Below are positions 26,156-35,470 of a stretch of 64,000 nt of DNA, piece after piece. Numbering within the stretch: position 1 is the first letter of the stretch; every line of letters starts with the position of its first letter. This DNA is from Deltaproteobacteria bacterium. Its GTDB lineage: Bacteria > Myxococcota_A > Polyangia > HGW-17 > SLPX01. The stretch is from contig JAGGXR010000029.1 of assembly GCA_021162935.1 (NCBI GenBank), positions 1 through 64,000 on the forward strand. The letters are read 5' to 3'. A model generated the notes under the pieces. That model saw only the letters and a list, made by a program, of their open reading frames with translations, was not told where the DNA came from and made no database searches. Made by a program: the position numbers and the translations under genes.

Positions 26156-27253
26156 TCAGATTTGCTCGGATGCTCTGTCCTTTCGTAGTTGCGCATCGAT
26201 CAGGACCATGGCAGCCATTGCTTCGGCTACGGGGACGACTCTGGGGCAGAGACATGGGTCATGGCGGCCGGTGACTCGAATTTCGCCCACCCGACCCTGG
26301 TCATCGATGGTTCGTTGGGGTTTGGCGATGGACGGAGTGGGTTTGACGGCCAGGCGAACCACGAGCGTGCTTCCCGTGGAGATTCCGCCGAGGGTGCCAC
26401 CACAACGATTCGTCATCAGGCCCTGTGGACCGATGGGATCGTTGGCCGAAGAACCGCGGAGTGCAGCCAAAGCGAAACCGTCTCCAATTTCGACCCCTTT
26501 GACTGCGCCGATGGACATCATGGCCCAGGCGAGGAGGGCGTCGAGTTTTCCAAAAACCGGATCTCCCAGGCCAACGGGGACTCCCACAGCACGCGCCTCG
26601 ACGATGCCACCGATCGAATCCTGATCGTTCTTCGCATCCAGGACGATTTGCTCCATGATGCGGCTCGCCTTCTCGTCGGGACAACGTACCGGACTGGCCT
26701 CGACGAGAGCCGCTGCGGCAGGAGGGTCCTCCTCGAATGCACGACGCCATGGATCGAGGTCTGCTCCTGCGGATCCAATATTGGCGACGGCGGCACCAAC
26801 GACTAGGCCCTGCCGGGCCAGGAGTTGCTTGGCCACGGCTCCGGCGGCGACCCGCGCTGCCGTCTCTCGTCCGGACAGCCGGCCGCCCCCCCGCCAGTCA
26901 CGGATGCCGTATTTGCGCTCGACTGTGTAGTCGGCGTGTCCTGGGCGATATTGCGACTTGATCGCCTCGTAGGCACCTGGCCGGGCGTCCTCGTTTCGGA
27001 TGAGGAGGCATAGGGGCATGCCTGTGGTGCGTCCCTCGAAGAGACCGGAGAGGACTTCGACGCGATCGCGTTCCTGCCTGGGCGAGGTCATGGCGGAGCG
27101 CCCGGGTCTGCGGCGATCCAGTTCGGCCTGGATATCGTCCATGTCCAGGGGGAGATTTGGCGGCACTCCATCAATCACGGTGCCGACGGCCGGGCCATGC
27201 GATTCTCCGAATGTGGTGACGTGAAACAGGGTTCCAAAGCTGTTTGGTTGCAT
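26156..27253 (-). CDS. aroC: Chorismate synthase
   Basis: 365 aa, full length. FMN-binding and catalytic signatures are clear: 'TFGESHG' near the N terminus, 'RRRPGRSAMTSPRQE', 'RPGHADYTVERKYGIRDWRGGGR' split across the middle, and 'TGRHDPC' near the end. It converts EPSP to chorismate with reduced FMN. It is the last gene of the aroDE-aroA-aroK-aroC run, 14 bp after aroK. The stop codons of aroC and the convergent methyltransferase gene form the palindrome TGATCA, with no intergenic base between them. Confidence 0.97.
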   Translation of the reverse strand: MQPNSFGTLFHVTTFGESHGPAVGTVIDGVPPNLPLDMDDIQAELDRRRPGRSAMTSPRQERDRVEVLSGLFEGRTTGMPLCLLIRNEDARPGAYEAIKSQYRPGHADYTVERKYGIRDWRGGGRLSGRETAARVAAGAVAKQLLARQGLVVGAAVANIGSAGADLDPWRRAFEEDPPAAAALVEASPVRCPDEKASRIMEQIVLDAKNDQDSIGGIVEARAVGVPVGLGDPVFGKLDALLAWAMMSIGAVKGVEIGDGFALAALRGSSANDPIGPQGLMTNRCGGTLGGISTGSTLVVRLAVKPTPSIAKPQRTIDDQGRVGEIRVTGRHDPCLCPRVVPVAEAMAAMVLIDAQLRKDRASEQI

Positions 27254-27267
27254 GAGGATGTTGCCTT

Positions 27268-27852
27268 TCAGGTCCCCTTGGGCTGTCGGGTTCGATCAAC
27301 CGCCGTGCGGTCTGCGAGCCAGATGTCCGTGATTGCTGCAACGATGTGGTCCACCGGCTCCGTGGCGTCCAGGACGAAGTCGGCAAGGTCCATGTACAAG
27401 GGGCGTCGTCGATCGAGTAGGACCGTGATTTCTTCGTCCAGGTTGAGCTTGAGGAGAGAAGGCCGCTGTGAGCCGCGGATTCTCCGGGTCAGTATTTGGG
27501 CTGGAGCGTCCAGGAATACGACCGTGCCCAATGCGGCCAGGATCCGTCGATTGCCGGGGTCGAGCACGGCCCCGCCCCCGGTGGCCACAACGAGGATCTC
27601 GTGCGGTTTTTCCAGGGAGGCGATCGCCTCCTGCTCGAGGGTGCGAAACACCGATTCTCCTTGGTCACGAAAGATGGCCTCGATGGACGTTGCGGCTCGT
27701 TCTTCCACCAGGTCGTCCGTGTCCACGAATGGCACGTCGAGTTTCAAAGCCAACATTCGGCCCACCGTGGTCTTGCCGCTGCCGCGCATGCCTACCAAAA
27801 TGAGGCTGAGTGCCTGGCTCGATCGGTTCTGTCGTTTCGATGGGGTCGGCAC
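27268..27852 (-). CDS. aroK: Shikimate kinase
   Basis: 194 aa. Walker A 'GMRGSGKTT', shikimate-binding 'FVDTDDLVE' and 'FRTLEQEAI', 'ATGGGAVL' and the lid/adenine region 'RRIRGSQRPSLL' are all present. It phosphorylates shikimate at the 3-hydroxyl. The start is a GTG at 27852 with AAGGA 9 nt upstream. It lies between aroA (11-bp gap) and aroC, so expression is operonic. Confidence 0.95.
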   Translation of the reverse strand: MPTPSKRQNRSSQALSLILVGMRGSGKTTVGRMLALKLDVPFVDTDDLVEERAATSIEAIFRDQGESVFRTLEQEAIASLEKPHEILVVATGGGAVLDPGNRRILAALGTVVFLDAPAQILTRRIRGSQRPSLLKLNLDEEITVLLDRRRPLYMDLADFVLDATEPVDHIVAAITDIWLADRTAVDRTRQPKGT

Positions 27853-27863
27853 GGCGTGTTTCC

Positions 27864-29048
27864 TTACCGTGGCCCGAATCGGTCGAGCATGGTCCAGAAT
27901 TCCGGGTAAGATTTAGACACACAGGGTCGGTCGGTGATCGTGATTCGCCGCACGCGGAGGGACAGCAGCCCAAAGCACATGGCCATTCTGTGATCTTGGT
28001 GTGGGTCGAGGTTGGCCGGGCCCGCCAATGTGGCGGGCTCGATCCGCCAGCCGTCTTCTCGTACGTGGATTTTGGCGCCAATGCGTTCAAGCTGCGATGC
28101 CAGGATAGTCAGTCGGTCGGTTTCCTTGATGCGGAGGTGCCCGATGCCGGAGATGATCGTTTCAGCTTTTCGGAATAGGGCGCAGACGGCCATGGTGGGC
28201 GCAATATCTGGGCTGTCGTTCAGATTCAGGGTCAGGTCACCCTCCTCGTCGAGACGTTGCAGGAGCCGCGCAAAGACCCGATCGGGTTGCTTCGAGTCAG
28301 GGTTCAAGTTGGGGATCTCAACGTCCGTGCCGGTCAGCCAGGAAGCGGCGAGCACGTAGGATGCACTGGAATGATCGCCTTCGACTCGGTACGAGGATGG
28401 ACGATAGGGAGACGGATGGACGACCAATCGGGTCGAGTCGCTCGTTTTCACCTCGGCGGAGAAGGCCTCCATCACTTCCACGGTCAGGTCGACGTAGGGC
28501 CTGGACGGCAGGTGGGAGGTGAGACGGATTTCCAGCCCTTCGTCGAGGTTTGGGGCTGCGAGCAGCAGGGCGCTGACCTGCTGGCTGGATCCAGCCGGGT
28601 CCAGGGCGACGGAATGCCTGATGGGGCCCTTGGCAGGATATAGGGTCACCGGAGGACATGCAGGACGTCCACTGCACGACCAGGACAGCCCCAGGGCGGC
28701 CAGCGCATCGAGGAGCCCCGGCATGGGCCTCCGCCGCATGGCCTCCACGCCGTCGATGGTCACCGCGCCGTCGGTGACCAGGGCTGCGCCGGTCAGAAAT
28801 CGCACGGCCGTCCCTGCATTGCCGAGCGTGAGTGGGTCGGATGGCGCCGACAGGGCCCTCCTCCCTCGAACAGTGACCGTCGTGCCGTCCCATTCGATGG
28901 CAACTCCCATCTGGCGCAACCCTCGGGTCAAAGCTTCCGAATCATCGCACCAAAGGGCGTCGCGGATTTCGGATTGCCCCTCGGCGAGGGCGGCTGCCAG
29001 GAGCGCTCGCTGGGTGACGCTTTTGGAGCTGGGCACCAGGACCTTCAT
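27864..29048 (-). CDS. aroA: 3-phosphoshikimate 1-carboxyvinyltransferase (EPSP synthase)
   Basis: 394 aa, slightly shorter than the usual ~425. 'VPSSKSVTQRALLAAALA' (PEP/phosphate binding Lys), 'LGNAGTAVRFL' (the TAxR-type motif), 'GVEAMRRRPM', 'GDHSSASYVLAA', 'RIKETDRL' and the final 'HRMAM' motif are visible. It transfers enolpyruvate from PEP to shikimate-3-phosphate. The glyphosate-site Gly of 'GNAGTA' is the sensitive, class I-like form. The ATG overlaps the aroDE stop by 4 bp. Confidence 0.97.
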   Translation of the reverse strand: MKVLVPSSKSVTQRALLAAALAEGQSEIRDALWCDDSEALTRGLRQMGVAIEWDGTTVTVRGRRALSAPSDPLTLGNAGTAVRFLTGAALVTDGAVTIDGVEAMRRRPMPGLLDALAALGLSWSCSGRPACPPVTLYPAKGPIRHSVALDPAGSSQQVSALLLAAPNLDEGLEIRLTSHLPSRPYVDLTVEVMEAFSAEVKTSDSTRLVVHPSPYRPSSYRVEGDHSSASYVLAASWLTGTDVEIPNLNPDSKQPDRVFARLLQRLDEEGDLTLNLNDSPDIAPTMAVCALFRKAETIISGIGHLRIKETDRLTILASQLERIGAKIHVREDGWRIEPATLAGPANLDPHQDHRMAMCFGLLSLRVRRITITDRPCVSKSYPEFWTMLDRFGPR

Positions 29049-30514
29049 TCTTTCCTCCGTTCGGTCGCGGCCAGGGCTTGGGCGGCCCGGTTGCGCATCC
29101 AGACAGGATCAGGTGCTCGGCCCATCCATTGCTGCATTTGGGCGATGCCCTGCCAGATCCACATTTCCAGCCCTGGTATGATGGCTCGTGCGCCCGCGTG
29201 TTTTGCTGCCCGTAGCAGGGGCGTGAGGGTCGGCGCCAAGATCATGTCCAGGACCACGGTGCCTTCGAGGTTGCCTGGGTTCGAAACCGGATTCGTGTGA
29301 CCGTCGCTGCCCATGGGTGTTGCCTGAACGAGGATGTGGAACCGCGAGTCTTCCAGGGCTGCGATGGGGCCGTTGGACACGGAGAACCGTTGGGCCAGGG
29401 CCGCGGTCCTGGCTTCGTTTCTGCCCAGGACCGTGACGGTCGAACCCATGTCGACCAGGGCGGAGACAGCCGCTGCCGCTGCACCCCCGCTGCCGAGGAC
29501 CACCGCGGTCTTGCCGGCTGCTGCGCCGCTTGCACGCAGGATCGCTTCGGTCACGCCGATGACGTCCGTGTTGGAGGCGTGCCAGCCCTGTTGGGTCCGT
29601 TTCAGGGTGTTGGCCCCCCCGACGTGGCTGGCCACGCGGTCCCTTTCGGTGGCAATCTCCAGGGCGGCGACCTTGTGCGGCATGGTCACCGAGGCGCCTT
29701 TGAGACCAAGGCGTTCCAGGACGGAGATGGCCGCCGGCGGATGGGCGGTCGGGGCGGAGAGGTACTGCGCTGCGATTCCGTTGCTCTTGAACCATTCGTT
29801 GTAGACAGTTGGGCCCGGAGAACCCTGGACTTGGTTTCCGCCGAGCAGGACGAAGAGGTCGGTTGGCTCCTCGATGCGAAGCACATCCGCTTGGTCCGCG
29901 TCGAGTTGTCCTGGTGCGGTTGCGTGCTTCGGGCTGCTCGCCACGTAGGTCCAGGAGCTTCCCAACTGGCGATACCGGACCCTTCCGATGCGCCCCGCTT
30001 GCCCCATGGGCACGAGAACGAGGCGGCGGTCGGAGACGTCGAGATCCAGGAATTCTGCCAAGTCGGTGACGTCTTCGGCCATGGCTGCCAGTTTGATGGT
30101 CGCAACTGGTAGACGGGTCATGTCGTTGGCGAGTCGCCGCAGTTCGCCTGGTTCCGGGCGGCGCCAGAGGTGGTGGGAGAGCACCATCCGGGTGGGGCCG
30201 GCCAGGTCCCAAAGGCCTTTTCGGTGGTGCGGCGCGCTGTCCCATTCCAAGTCCACGGCCCAGACTCCAGCGGCCAGTGCTTGTTTGAGCAGGTTGACGC
30301 GTCGCTGTTCATCACCGGAGAAACCACCCTGTTGTCGACTGGGCCGACAGGTGGTCAGGATGCGGGTTCTGCCACTGCGTCGTGCGACGACACGAAGGCA
30401 CGCGGCCCGATCGGTGCAGAGGTCGAGGCGTACCTCGTGGAGGGCGTCGGGGAACCGATCGAGCCGTTCAGCGGTCTGCTGGGCGGTGCTGTCTCGGGCG
30501 GTCATGCAGATCAT
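29045..30514 (-). CDS. aroDE: Bifunctional 3-dehydroquinate dehydratase (type I) / shikimate dehydrogenase
   Basis: 489 aa from the ATG at 30514, which overlaps the nrdJ stop (ATGA); an ATG three codons later is possible. The N-terminal half (~10-215) is type I dehydroquinase: 'EVRLDL', 'QGGFSGDE' and the Schiff-base Lys in 'ATIKLAAMAED'. The C-terminal half (~225-489) is AroE: 'VYNEWFKSNG', 'GASVTMPHKVAALE' (catalytic Lys), 'GGANTLKR', 'SNTDVIG' and Rossmann 'VLGSGGAAAAAV'. It catalyses steps 3 and 4 of the shikimate pathway. Similar fusions occur in plants and some bacteria. Both halves keep their key residues. Confidence 0.94.
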   Translation of the reverse strand: MICMTARDSTAQQTAERLDRFPDALHEVRLDLCTDRAACLRVVARRSGRTRILTTCRPSRQQGGFSGDEQRRVNLLKQALAAGVWAVDLEWDSAPHHRKGLWDLAGPTRMVLSHHLWRRPEPGELRRLANDMTRLPVATIKLAAMAEDVTDLAEFLDLDVSDRRLVLVPMGQAGRIGRVRYRQLGSSWTYVASSPKHATAPGQLDADQADVLRIEEPTDLFVLLGGNQVQGSPGPTVYNEWFKSNGIAAQYLSAPTAHPPAAISVLERLGLKGASVTMPHKVAALEIATERDRVASHVGGANTLKRTQQGWHASNTDVIGVTEAILRASGAAAGKTAVVLGSGGAAAAAVSALVDMGSTVTVLGRNEARTAALAQRFSVSNGPIAALEDSRFHILVQATPMGSDGHTNPVSNPGNLEGTVVLDMILAPTLTPLLRAAKHAGARAIIPGLEMWIWQGIAQMQQWMGRAPDPVWMRNRAAQALAATERRKE

Positions 30515-32571
30515 GGATGTTTTCGGTTCTCCGGTTCGTTGGCTCGGTTCAGGGTTGTCGGCGATCGGGGCGCTTCGTCGCAGCGGGACCACGCGCAATG
30601 CATGCACCAACGGCAGGGGCCGGTCATGTTCAGCGTCGTACCACATTCGGGGCAGGGGCCGGCCTTCTGTGTTCCGCCGGTCGGCTGTTGCATCTCGATT
30701 GGTTGGGTGAGCCCCTTTTCCAGGATCTGACCGGTCCTGGATCCGTCTCGGTATACGGTCACCCCTTTGCATCCGAGGCGGTCCGCCAACAAGAAGGCTG
30801 AATATACGTCGCGGGCCGTTGCTTGGCGAGGGAAATTGATGGTCTTGGAGACGGAGTTGTCCACGTATTTTTGAAAAGCGGCTTGGACACGAAGGTGCTG
30901 CTGCCAGGGGATTTCGTGGGCGGTTCGAAAGAGCGCCACGAATTCGGGCGGCAGGTCGTGGGCCTCGTCGAAGCTGCCGCTGTCCTGGACGCGTGCGACC
31001 ACGGATTCGGGGTCGATTCCGAAACGTGCGGCCATGGGTACAAGGAGCGGGCTGATCTCTTTTGTCTGTTGGTCGCCCAAGATAAGGCGTCGCATGGCCA
31101 AGGCGTACAGGGGTTCGATGCCGGACGAGCAGTCCGCTAGGATGCTGATGCTGCCCGTTGGGGCGATGGTGTTGGTGGTGGCGTTTCGGACGGGCGGGCC
31201 GGAGGCCAGGGTGGATCGCTCGAATTCTGGGAATGTGCCGCGCTTCTTGGCAAGTTCGTTCGACGCACGTTTCGATTCTTCGGCGACGAATCGCATGATC
31301 CGTTCCGCCCAGGTTCCTGCATGAGCGGATTGATACGGGACACCGAGGAGGATGAGCGCGTCGGCAAAGCCCATGACTCCGAGGCCCACCTTTCTGGTCA
31401 GCAGGGTCTGGCGTCGGACCTCATCAATAGGATACTGATTCGTCTCGATCACGTCATCCAGGAATCGAATGGCGAGGCGGACCACCTGCGCCAGAAACGG
31501 CCAGTCCAGATCTCCTGCTTCGGTCACGAACCGCGCCAGGTTGATGCTTCCCAGGTTGCAGGATTCGTAGGGCAGGAGCGGCTGTTCCCCGCAGGGATTG
31601 GTGGATTGGATGGTTCCCAGATGTGGGGTGGGGTTCGTCTCGTTGATCCGATCCAGGAACAACATGCCGGGTTCCCCCGTGAGCCAAGCCATCTGGGCCA
31701 TCAAGTGCAGGGCGCGGTCTGCGTCCAGACTCGTCACGATGTCTTTGGTCCTGGGATTGTGGAGATCGAATCGTCCGTGGTCCAGGACCGTCTGCATGAA
31801 GGCATGGGTCACTGCCACCGACAGGTTGAAGTTGACCAGTCGGGACGGATCCGTTTTGGCGGTCACGAACTGCAGCAGACTTGGGTGATCGACCGCGAGG
31901 ACCGCCATGTTGGCACCCCGTCTCAGTCCGACCTGTCGGATCGAGTCGGTTGCACGATCGAGGCGCGCGATCCAGGCCAAAGGGTCTTGGTCCTCGGTGA
32001 GGGTTGAGAAGCTGAAGCCGGTGCCGCCTCCGGAGCGCTGGATGAGGATGGTCTGGGCCTCGATCTGGTCCGACGTTTCGGATATCGGGAGGACGAAACA
32101 GGCCGAAAGCGCCCCCGAATCGGTGCCAGCGTTCATGAGGGTAGGGGAATTGGGCAGAAAGCAGCGGCTGCGCATCATGAGGGAGAAGGCATTGGCCACC
32201 TCGTGCCTCCTGCCTGCCGGTTCCGCCAAGGCCACGTGGTCGGCGACCCGCCCGAAGAGGTGTTCTGTCGATTCGGCGGCCCCGCTGTGCGGGTCCGGGC
32301 GTAGATAGCGCGCTTTTAGCAGGACTTGGGCCGTCTTGCTCGCCTGAAACGGGCCCATTGCGGTCAGTTTGTCCAAGAGATTCTTCATGGTTTTCGTACC
32401 TGGATCGGCCGCCTCTGCGATGGGGGCCTTCCATTGCGTCGCCACGTTTCGTTGGGTCACCTCATTTCTTGTATAGCCATTTGCGGCCAATTTGCCAGCA
32501 TTCGGCCAACAAGTGGCCAACGACGTGACAGGTTTCCCGACGGCCAAGGCGCTTGGACCTTCTTTTGCCAT
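30511..32571 (-). CDS. nrdJ: Adenosylcobalamin-dependent (class II) ribonucleotide reductase
   Basis: 686 aa from the ATG at 32571, chosen for its AGGA 7 nt upstream; the RNR homology begins only ~65 residues in, so an ATG at 32388 is the main alternative. Class II features: 'SACFVLPI' (redox Cys), 'QRSGGGTGFSFS', active-site 'NPCGEQPLLPYESCNLGSIN', 'TIAPTGSIS' and a C-terminal Cys cluster (CPECG ... CRWCMHC) that supplies electrons. No separate radical subunit gene is nearby, as expected for a B12 enzyme. It reduces ribonucleotides in the presence or absence of oxygen. It heads the aro operon and is coupled to aroDE by ATGA. Confidence 0.95.
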   Translation of the reverse strand: MAKEGPSALAVGKPVTSLATCWPNAGKLAANGYTRNEVTQRNVATQWKAPIAEAADPGTKTMKNLLDKLTAMGPFQASKTAQVLLKARYLRPDPHSGAAESTEHLFGRVADHVALAEPAGRRHEVANAFSLMMRSRCFLPNSPTLMNAGTDSGALSACFVLPISETSDQIEAQTILIQRSGGGTGFSFSTLTEDQDPLAWIARLDRATDSIRQVGLRRGANMAVLAVDHPSLLQFVTAKTDPSRLVNFNLSVAVTHAFMQTVLDHGRFDLHNPRTKDIVTSLDADRALHLMAQMAWLTGEPGMLFLDRINETNPTPHLGTIQSTNPCGEQPLLPYESCNLGSINLARFVTEAGDLDWPFLAQVVRLAIRFLDDVIETNQYPIDEVRRQTLLTRKVGLGVMGFADALILLGVPYQSAHAGTWAERIMRFVAEESKRASNELAKKRGTFPEFERSTLASGPPVRNATTNTIAPTGSISILADCSSGIEPLYALAMRRLILGDQQTKEISPLLVPMAARFGIDPESVVARVQDSGSFDEAHDLPPEFVALFRTAHEIPWQQHLRVQAAFQKYVDNSVSKTINFPRQATARDVYSAFLLADRLGCKGVTVYRDGSRTGQILEKGLTQPIEMQQPTGGTQKAGPCPECGTTLNMTGPCRWCMHCAWSRCDEAPRSPTTLNRANEPENRKHP

Positions 32572-32666
32572 GGGGACATCCTCGTTCCTCGTCGGTTGGT
32601 ATCCAGGTTGCATTCCAACGCAAAGAAAACGGTGTTCGATGACCTGCAGGAGAAGAGGGCGACAGC

Positions 32667-34025
32667 ATGGCGTTCTTTTGTCAGTTTGCATTGTTCGTTT
32701 GGATGGCTCCCATGCAGCGAGAAGGTTTGTGGATGGGCCGGCCGGGTCCGGCTTGTCGCGTTTTGACCGTGGTCCGCGCCAGGCACGACGGCCGGGGCAG
32801 TTTGGCCGTGGCCTGCGATCATGGCGTGTTTCTGTCCCGGGACGGGGCGACGACCTGGCAACGGATCCTTCCGGGACGTGCAGGGGGTGCGGTGGCCGCG
32901 GTCGTTTCAAGCACGGACGCCACGGCGCCGCGTGCGCTGGAATCGTCGTCTCGGCTGGGTGGGGTCACTGACATGGCCTTTTGGAACGGAAGGCTGGCTG
33001 TGGCCACCGACCAGGGGCTATTCGTGCAGCAGCGGATGGGCTCGTTCCTGGTACGTCCCTTTCTTGCGATTGGTCGTCATCGGGTGGCCAGGCTTGCCGG
33101 TGGGGGCAGGCAGCGGCTCTACGCTGCCGTGGGCCGTCGGATTTGGGTGAGCAGGAATGGAGGTGGTTGGGCGCGACTGGACTGGTTGGCTCCCGATCAC
33201 ATTGCAGCCTTGGCCGTGGGGCCGGGGCGGCGATCATGGTTGGTCGCCGGGCCGGGCCACTCGATCTGTGTCTCTCGGGATCTGGGGCGACATTGGCACT
33301 GTTTGTCCGTGGCGGGTCGTGTTTTGGATCTGGCCTGGTTCGGGCCGCAAGGACGGCGCCTTGCCGTGCTCACCACCTTGGGCTTGTTGTTCGTAGACCC
33401 AGTTTGGATGCAGGTGCGGGCGCGTTATCGAGCGGTCTGGGCTCAAAGGTTGGCGGTTTCTCTGGGGCGCCTTTGGGTGTTTGGTCCTGGGGCGTGGCTC
33501 TTGGGGCCGACTGGTCGTTGGCAGCAGATCGAGGCCGGGTTCGCCGGGCCGGTGCAGTCGATGACGAGCAATCGATCCGGACGAATGTGGGCGGTGGACG
33601 GGGCGGAACTCTATTCCTTGTCGCGAGTCGCTGTGCGGCGTGCGCCGGCACGTTCCCCCGGCTGGTGTCGGGAGGCCGTCTCTGGGCCGCCGGTGCGACT
33701 GCCCCGTTGGCGATCGACGTATTGGATGCCGGATCTGACTCTTGGTGCCTGGATGAGGAAACAGCCTAGGACCAGGGGACTACTGTGGGGGGTGCTCCTC
33801 TCCCTGCGATGGACCGCGCACCTGCATAGTGCGCAACAGAGCGTTGATGCCAGATGGCGGGTTCGTCTCTGGGCGCGACGAAGGCGGATGCGAAAGCAGC
33901 GATTGGTGACTGCCTGTCGGCGACTGGAGCGGTTGTGGGTCCTGGGCGACCTGTCGGTGTCGCAGCGGGTCTGGGTCCGCTCTCAGGCGCGACGGATTCG
34001 CGTCCTGATGCGTGGAGGGGCCTAG
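32667..34025 (+). CDS. Beta-propeller protein with basic helical C-terminal tail
   Basis: 452 aa. A hydrophobic N terminus (possible signal) precedes five to six BNR/photosystem-assembly-like blades ('GVFLSRDGATTWQRIL', 'RIWVSRNGGGWARLDWL', 'SICVSRDLGRHWHCLSV') over ~45-340. The last ~110 residues are strongly basic helices (LRWTAHLHSAQQ, RMRKQRLVTACRRLERLW) that resemble the protein encoded immediately downstream. It is divergent from nrdJ. The function is unknown; the propeller suggests protein or ligand binding in the envelope. Confidence 0.65.
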   Translation: MAFFCQFALFVWMAPMQREGLWMGRPGPACRVLTVVRARHDGRGSLAVACDHGVFLSRDGATTWQRILPGRAGGAVAAVVSSTDATAPRALESSSRLGGVTDMAFWNGRLAVATDQGLFVQQRMGSFLVRPFLAIGRHRVARLAGGGRQRLYAAVGRRIWVSRNGGGWARLDWLAPDHIAALAVGPGRRSWLVAGPGHSICVSRDLGRHWHCLSVAGRVLDLAWFGPQGRRLAVLTTLGLLFVDPVWMQVRARYRAVWAQRLAVSLGRLWVFGPGAWLLGPTGRWQQIEAGFAGPVQSMTSNRSGRMWAVDGAELYSLSRVAVRRAPARSPGWCREAVSGPPVRLPRWRSTYWMPDLTLGAWMRKQPRTRGLLWGVLLSLRWTAHLHSAQQSVDARWRVRLWARRRRMRKQRLVTACRRLERLWVLGDLSVSQRVWVRSQARRIRVLMRGGA

Positions 34026-34280
34026 GGCCCCCCATGCCGCGGGCCTTTGCCTTGGGACATGGGGACCGGGCTTCGCCACGGGCAGTCTTTCTGGACGGGC
34101 CCCACGTGCCTGCGGGGTATGGTTGGCCCTCGTCGCCTCGACGCACATCGTTTGGCGATGCGCGTGGGCCGTGGGAGCCTGCCGTCGCATCGGGTCGGTT
34201 CGGGGCTGGTCTTGAAGATCGATTCACGGTGGCACAGTGCGCGTGCGCCAGTTGACCACCATTGCCATAGGAGGTGGACC

Positions 34281-34973
34281 ATGAGGCATGAGACGATCAT
34301 GAACTGGGCAATTGTCATGTCGCTGGCAGGAGCCTGCGGGCTTGCGTCGGCAACCGAATCGGTCGGTACGACGGCAGAGCGGGTGGCTGGGGCCAACTCG
34401 ACCCGGGGAACCAGGCAGGATCCCCGACAGGTGGCGAGGGTCATGAAGCGGTTTTCCTGGGAGCCCTCGCCAGTGGAGGTGCATCGAGTGGCAGTGCGGT
34501 ATCATCGTTTGTCCGGTGTTGCTTTGAAGCGTTTGGCGCGGCGCATCCGGGCGAGGGGTGCGCTTCCCGAGTTGAAGCTCAGCCTCGATCGCGGGCGTGT
34601 GGACAGCGCCGTGGCCAGGGTCGAGGCGGGATCACCGTCCAGGATGACCAGGCAGAATGGAGCAGACATGACCTGGTCGGTCCAGGCGCGATGGGCCCTG
34701 TACCGCTTGATCTTCGATCCAAACGAGATTAAGGTACAAAATCAAAGGTATCGGCAGGCAGAGCTGAGACAGGAATTGCTCGCACAGGTGACCCGTCTGT
34801 ATTTTCTGAGGCGACGGATCGAGGTGTTATCGGTTCTGCGGCCTGCTCGAAATGTGAAGACGGCTGTGTACCGGCGGCTGCGTCTGGACCAATTGACTGC
34901 GGAACTGGATGCCCTGACCGGTGGCTGGTTTTCTCGGGAATTGGCCAGGCGCAGGTCCAAGCGGAAACGGTAG
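34281..34973 (+). CDS. Secreted helical protein, paralogous to the tail of the upstream propeller
   Basis: 230 aa from the ATG at 34281 with a strong AGGAGGTGG site 3 nt upstream. The signal peptide (~1-25) ends near 'GLASA'. The rest is alpha-helical and Arg-rich, with 'ALPELKLSLDR', 'VQARWALYRLIFD' and 'LLAQVTRLYFLRRRIEVLS', a motif I associate with uncharacterised periplasmic proteins of myxobacteria. The same order of motifs (P-D/E-L-x-L, W-rich helix, R/L-rich helix) ends the upstream protein. The 255-bp gap before it holds no gene I can support. Confidence 0.65.
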   Translation: MRHETIMNWAIVMSLAGACGLASATESVGTTAERVAGANSTRGTRQDPRQVARVMKRFSWEPSPVEVHRVAVRYHRLSGVALKRLARRIRARGALPELKLSLDRGRVDSAVARVEAGSPSRMTRQNGADMTWSVQARWALYRLIFDPNEIKVQNQRYRQAELRQELLAQVTRLYFLRRRIEVLSVLRPARNVKTAVYRRLRLDQLTAELDALTGGWFSRELARRRSKRKR

Positions 34974-35021
34974 GCGGCACTCTTTTGTGCGGTGTGTGAA
35001 GATTAGGAGAAAGAGACGGCA

Positions 35022-35462
35022 ATGTCCACGACCCAAGGTTTTACGAAGAGACGGGCGCATCCACGCTTCGCGGTGGACATGGATGCTCACGTGCTGGTGG
35101 ATGGACAGAGCCTGTCTGCCAGGACGCGCGACCTGAGTCGGGGCGGAATCTGCTTCATTCTCCCGGTGAGCATGAAGGTGGGGTCTAATTTTACCGTGCA
35201 GCTTTCCCTGGTTTTTGGGGAAAATGCCTTTTCAGAGCCACTCGTTCTCGTAGGAAAAATCATTTGGTCCACCAAGGTCGAGGATGGATTCCAGATCGGT
35301 GCGGCCTTTGTCTCTTTGGACGATGAGGTTCGGCAGTATTTGAATATGTTCTTGAACTTCCTGGAAAATGGCTTGGACGGAGCCGAAGCGTTCGAATCTG
35401 CTGGGGTCGAAGGCGCAGACGATGCGGATATTTTGGCCCGGGGGCCGGATTGGGTGGAGTGA
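35022..35462 (+). CDS. PilZ-domain protein
   Basis: 146 aa. A single PilZ domain (~8-110) with the c-di-GMP-binding motifs RxxxR ('RRAHPRF') and D-x-S-x-x-G ('DLSRGGICF') is followed by an acidic C-terminal tail. Both motifs are intact, so binding of c-di-GMP is expected. It is the first of two adjacent PilZ genes and may act on motility or on pilus assembly. Ribosome site AGGAGAAAGAG precedes the ATG. Confidence 0.9.
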   Translation: MSTTQGFTKRRAHPRFAVDMDAHVLVDGQSLSARTRDLSRGGICFILPVSMKVGSNFTVQLSLVFGENAFSEPLVLVGKIIWSTKVEDGFQIGAAFVSLDDEVRQYLNMFLNFLENGLDGAEAFESAGVEGADDADILARGPDWVE

Positions 35463-35470
35463 AACCTGGG

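Noticed and set aside
29109-30245. 378-codon minus-strand frame in aroDE
   Set aside because: Out-of-frame shadow of the aroDE fusion with biased Arg/Pro/Gly content.
34026-34280. In-frame extension (from 34047) of the 34281 gene
   Set aside because: The strong AGGAGGTGG site lies right before 34281 and the extension lacks signal-peptide character.
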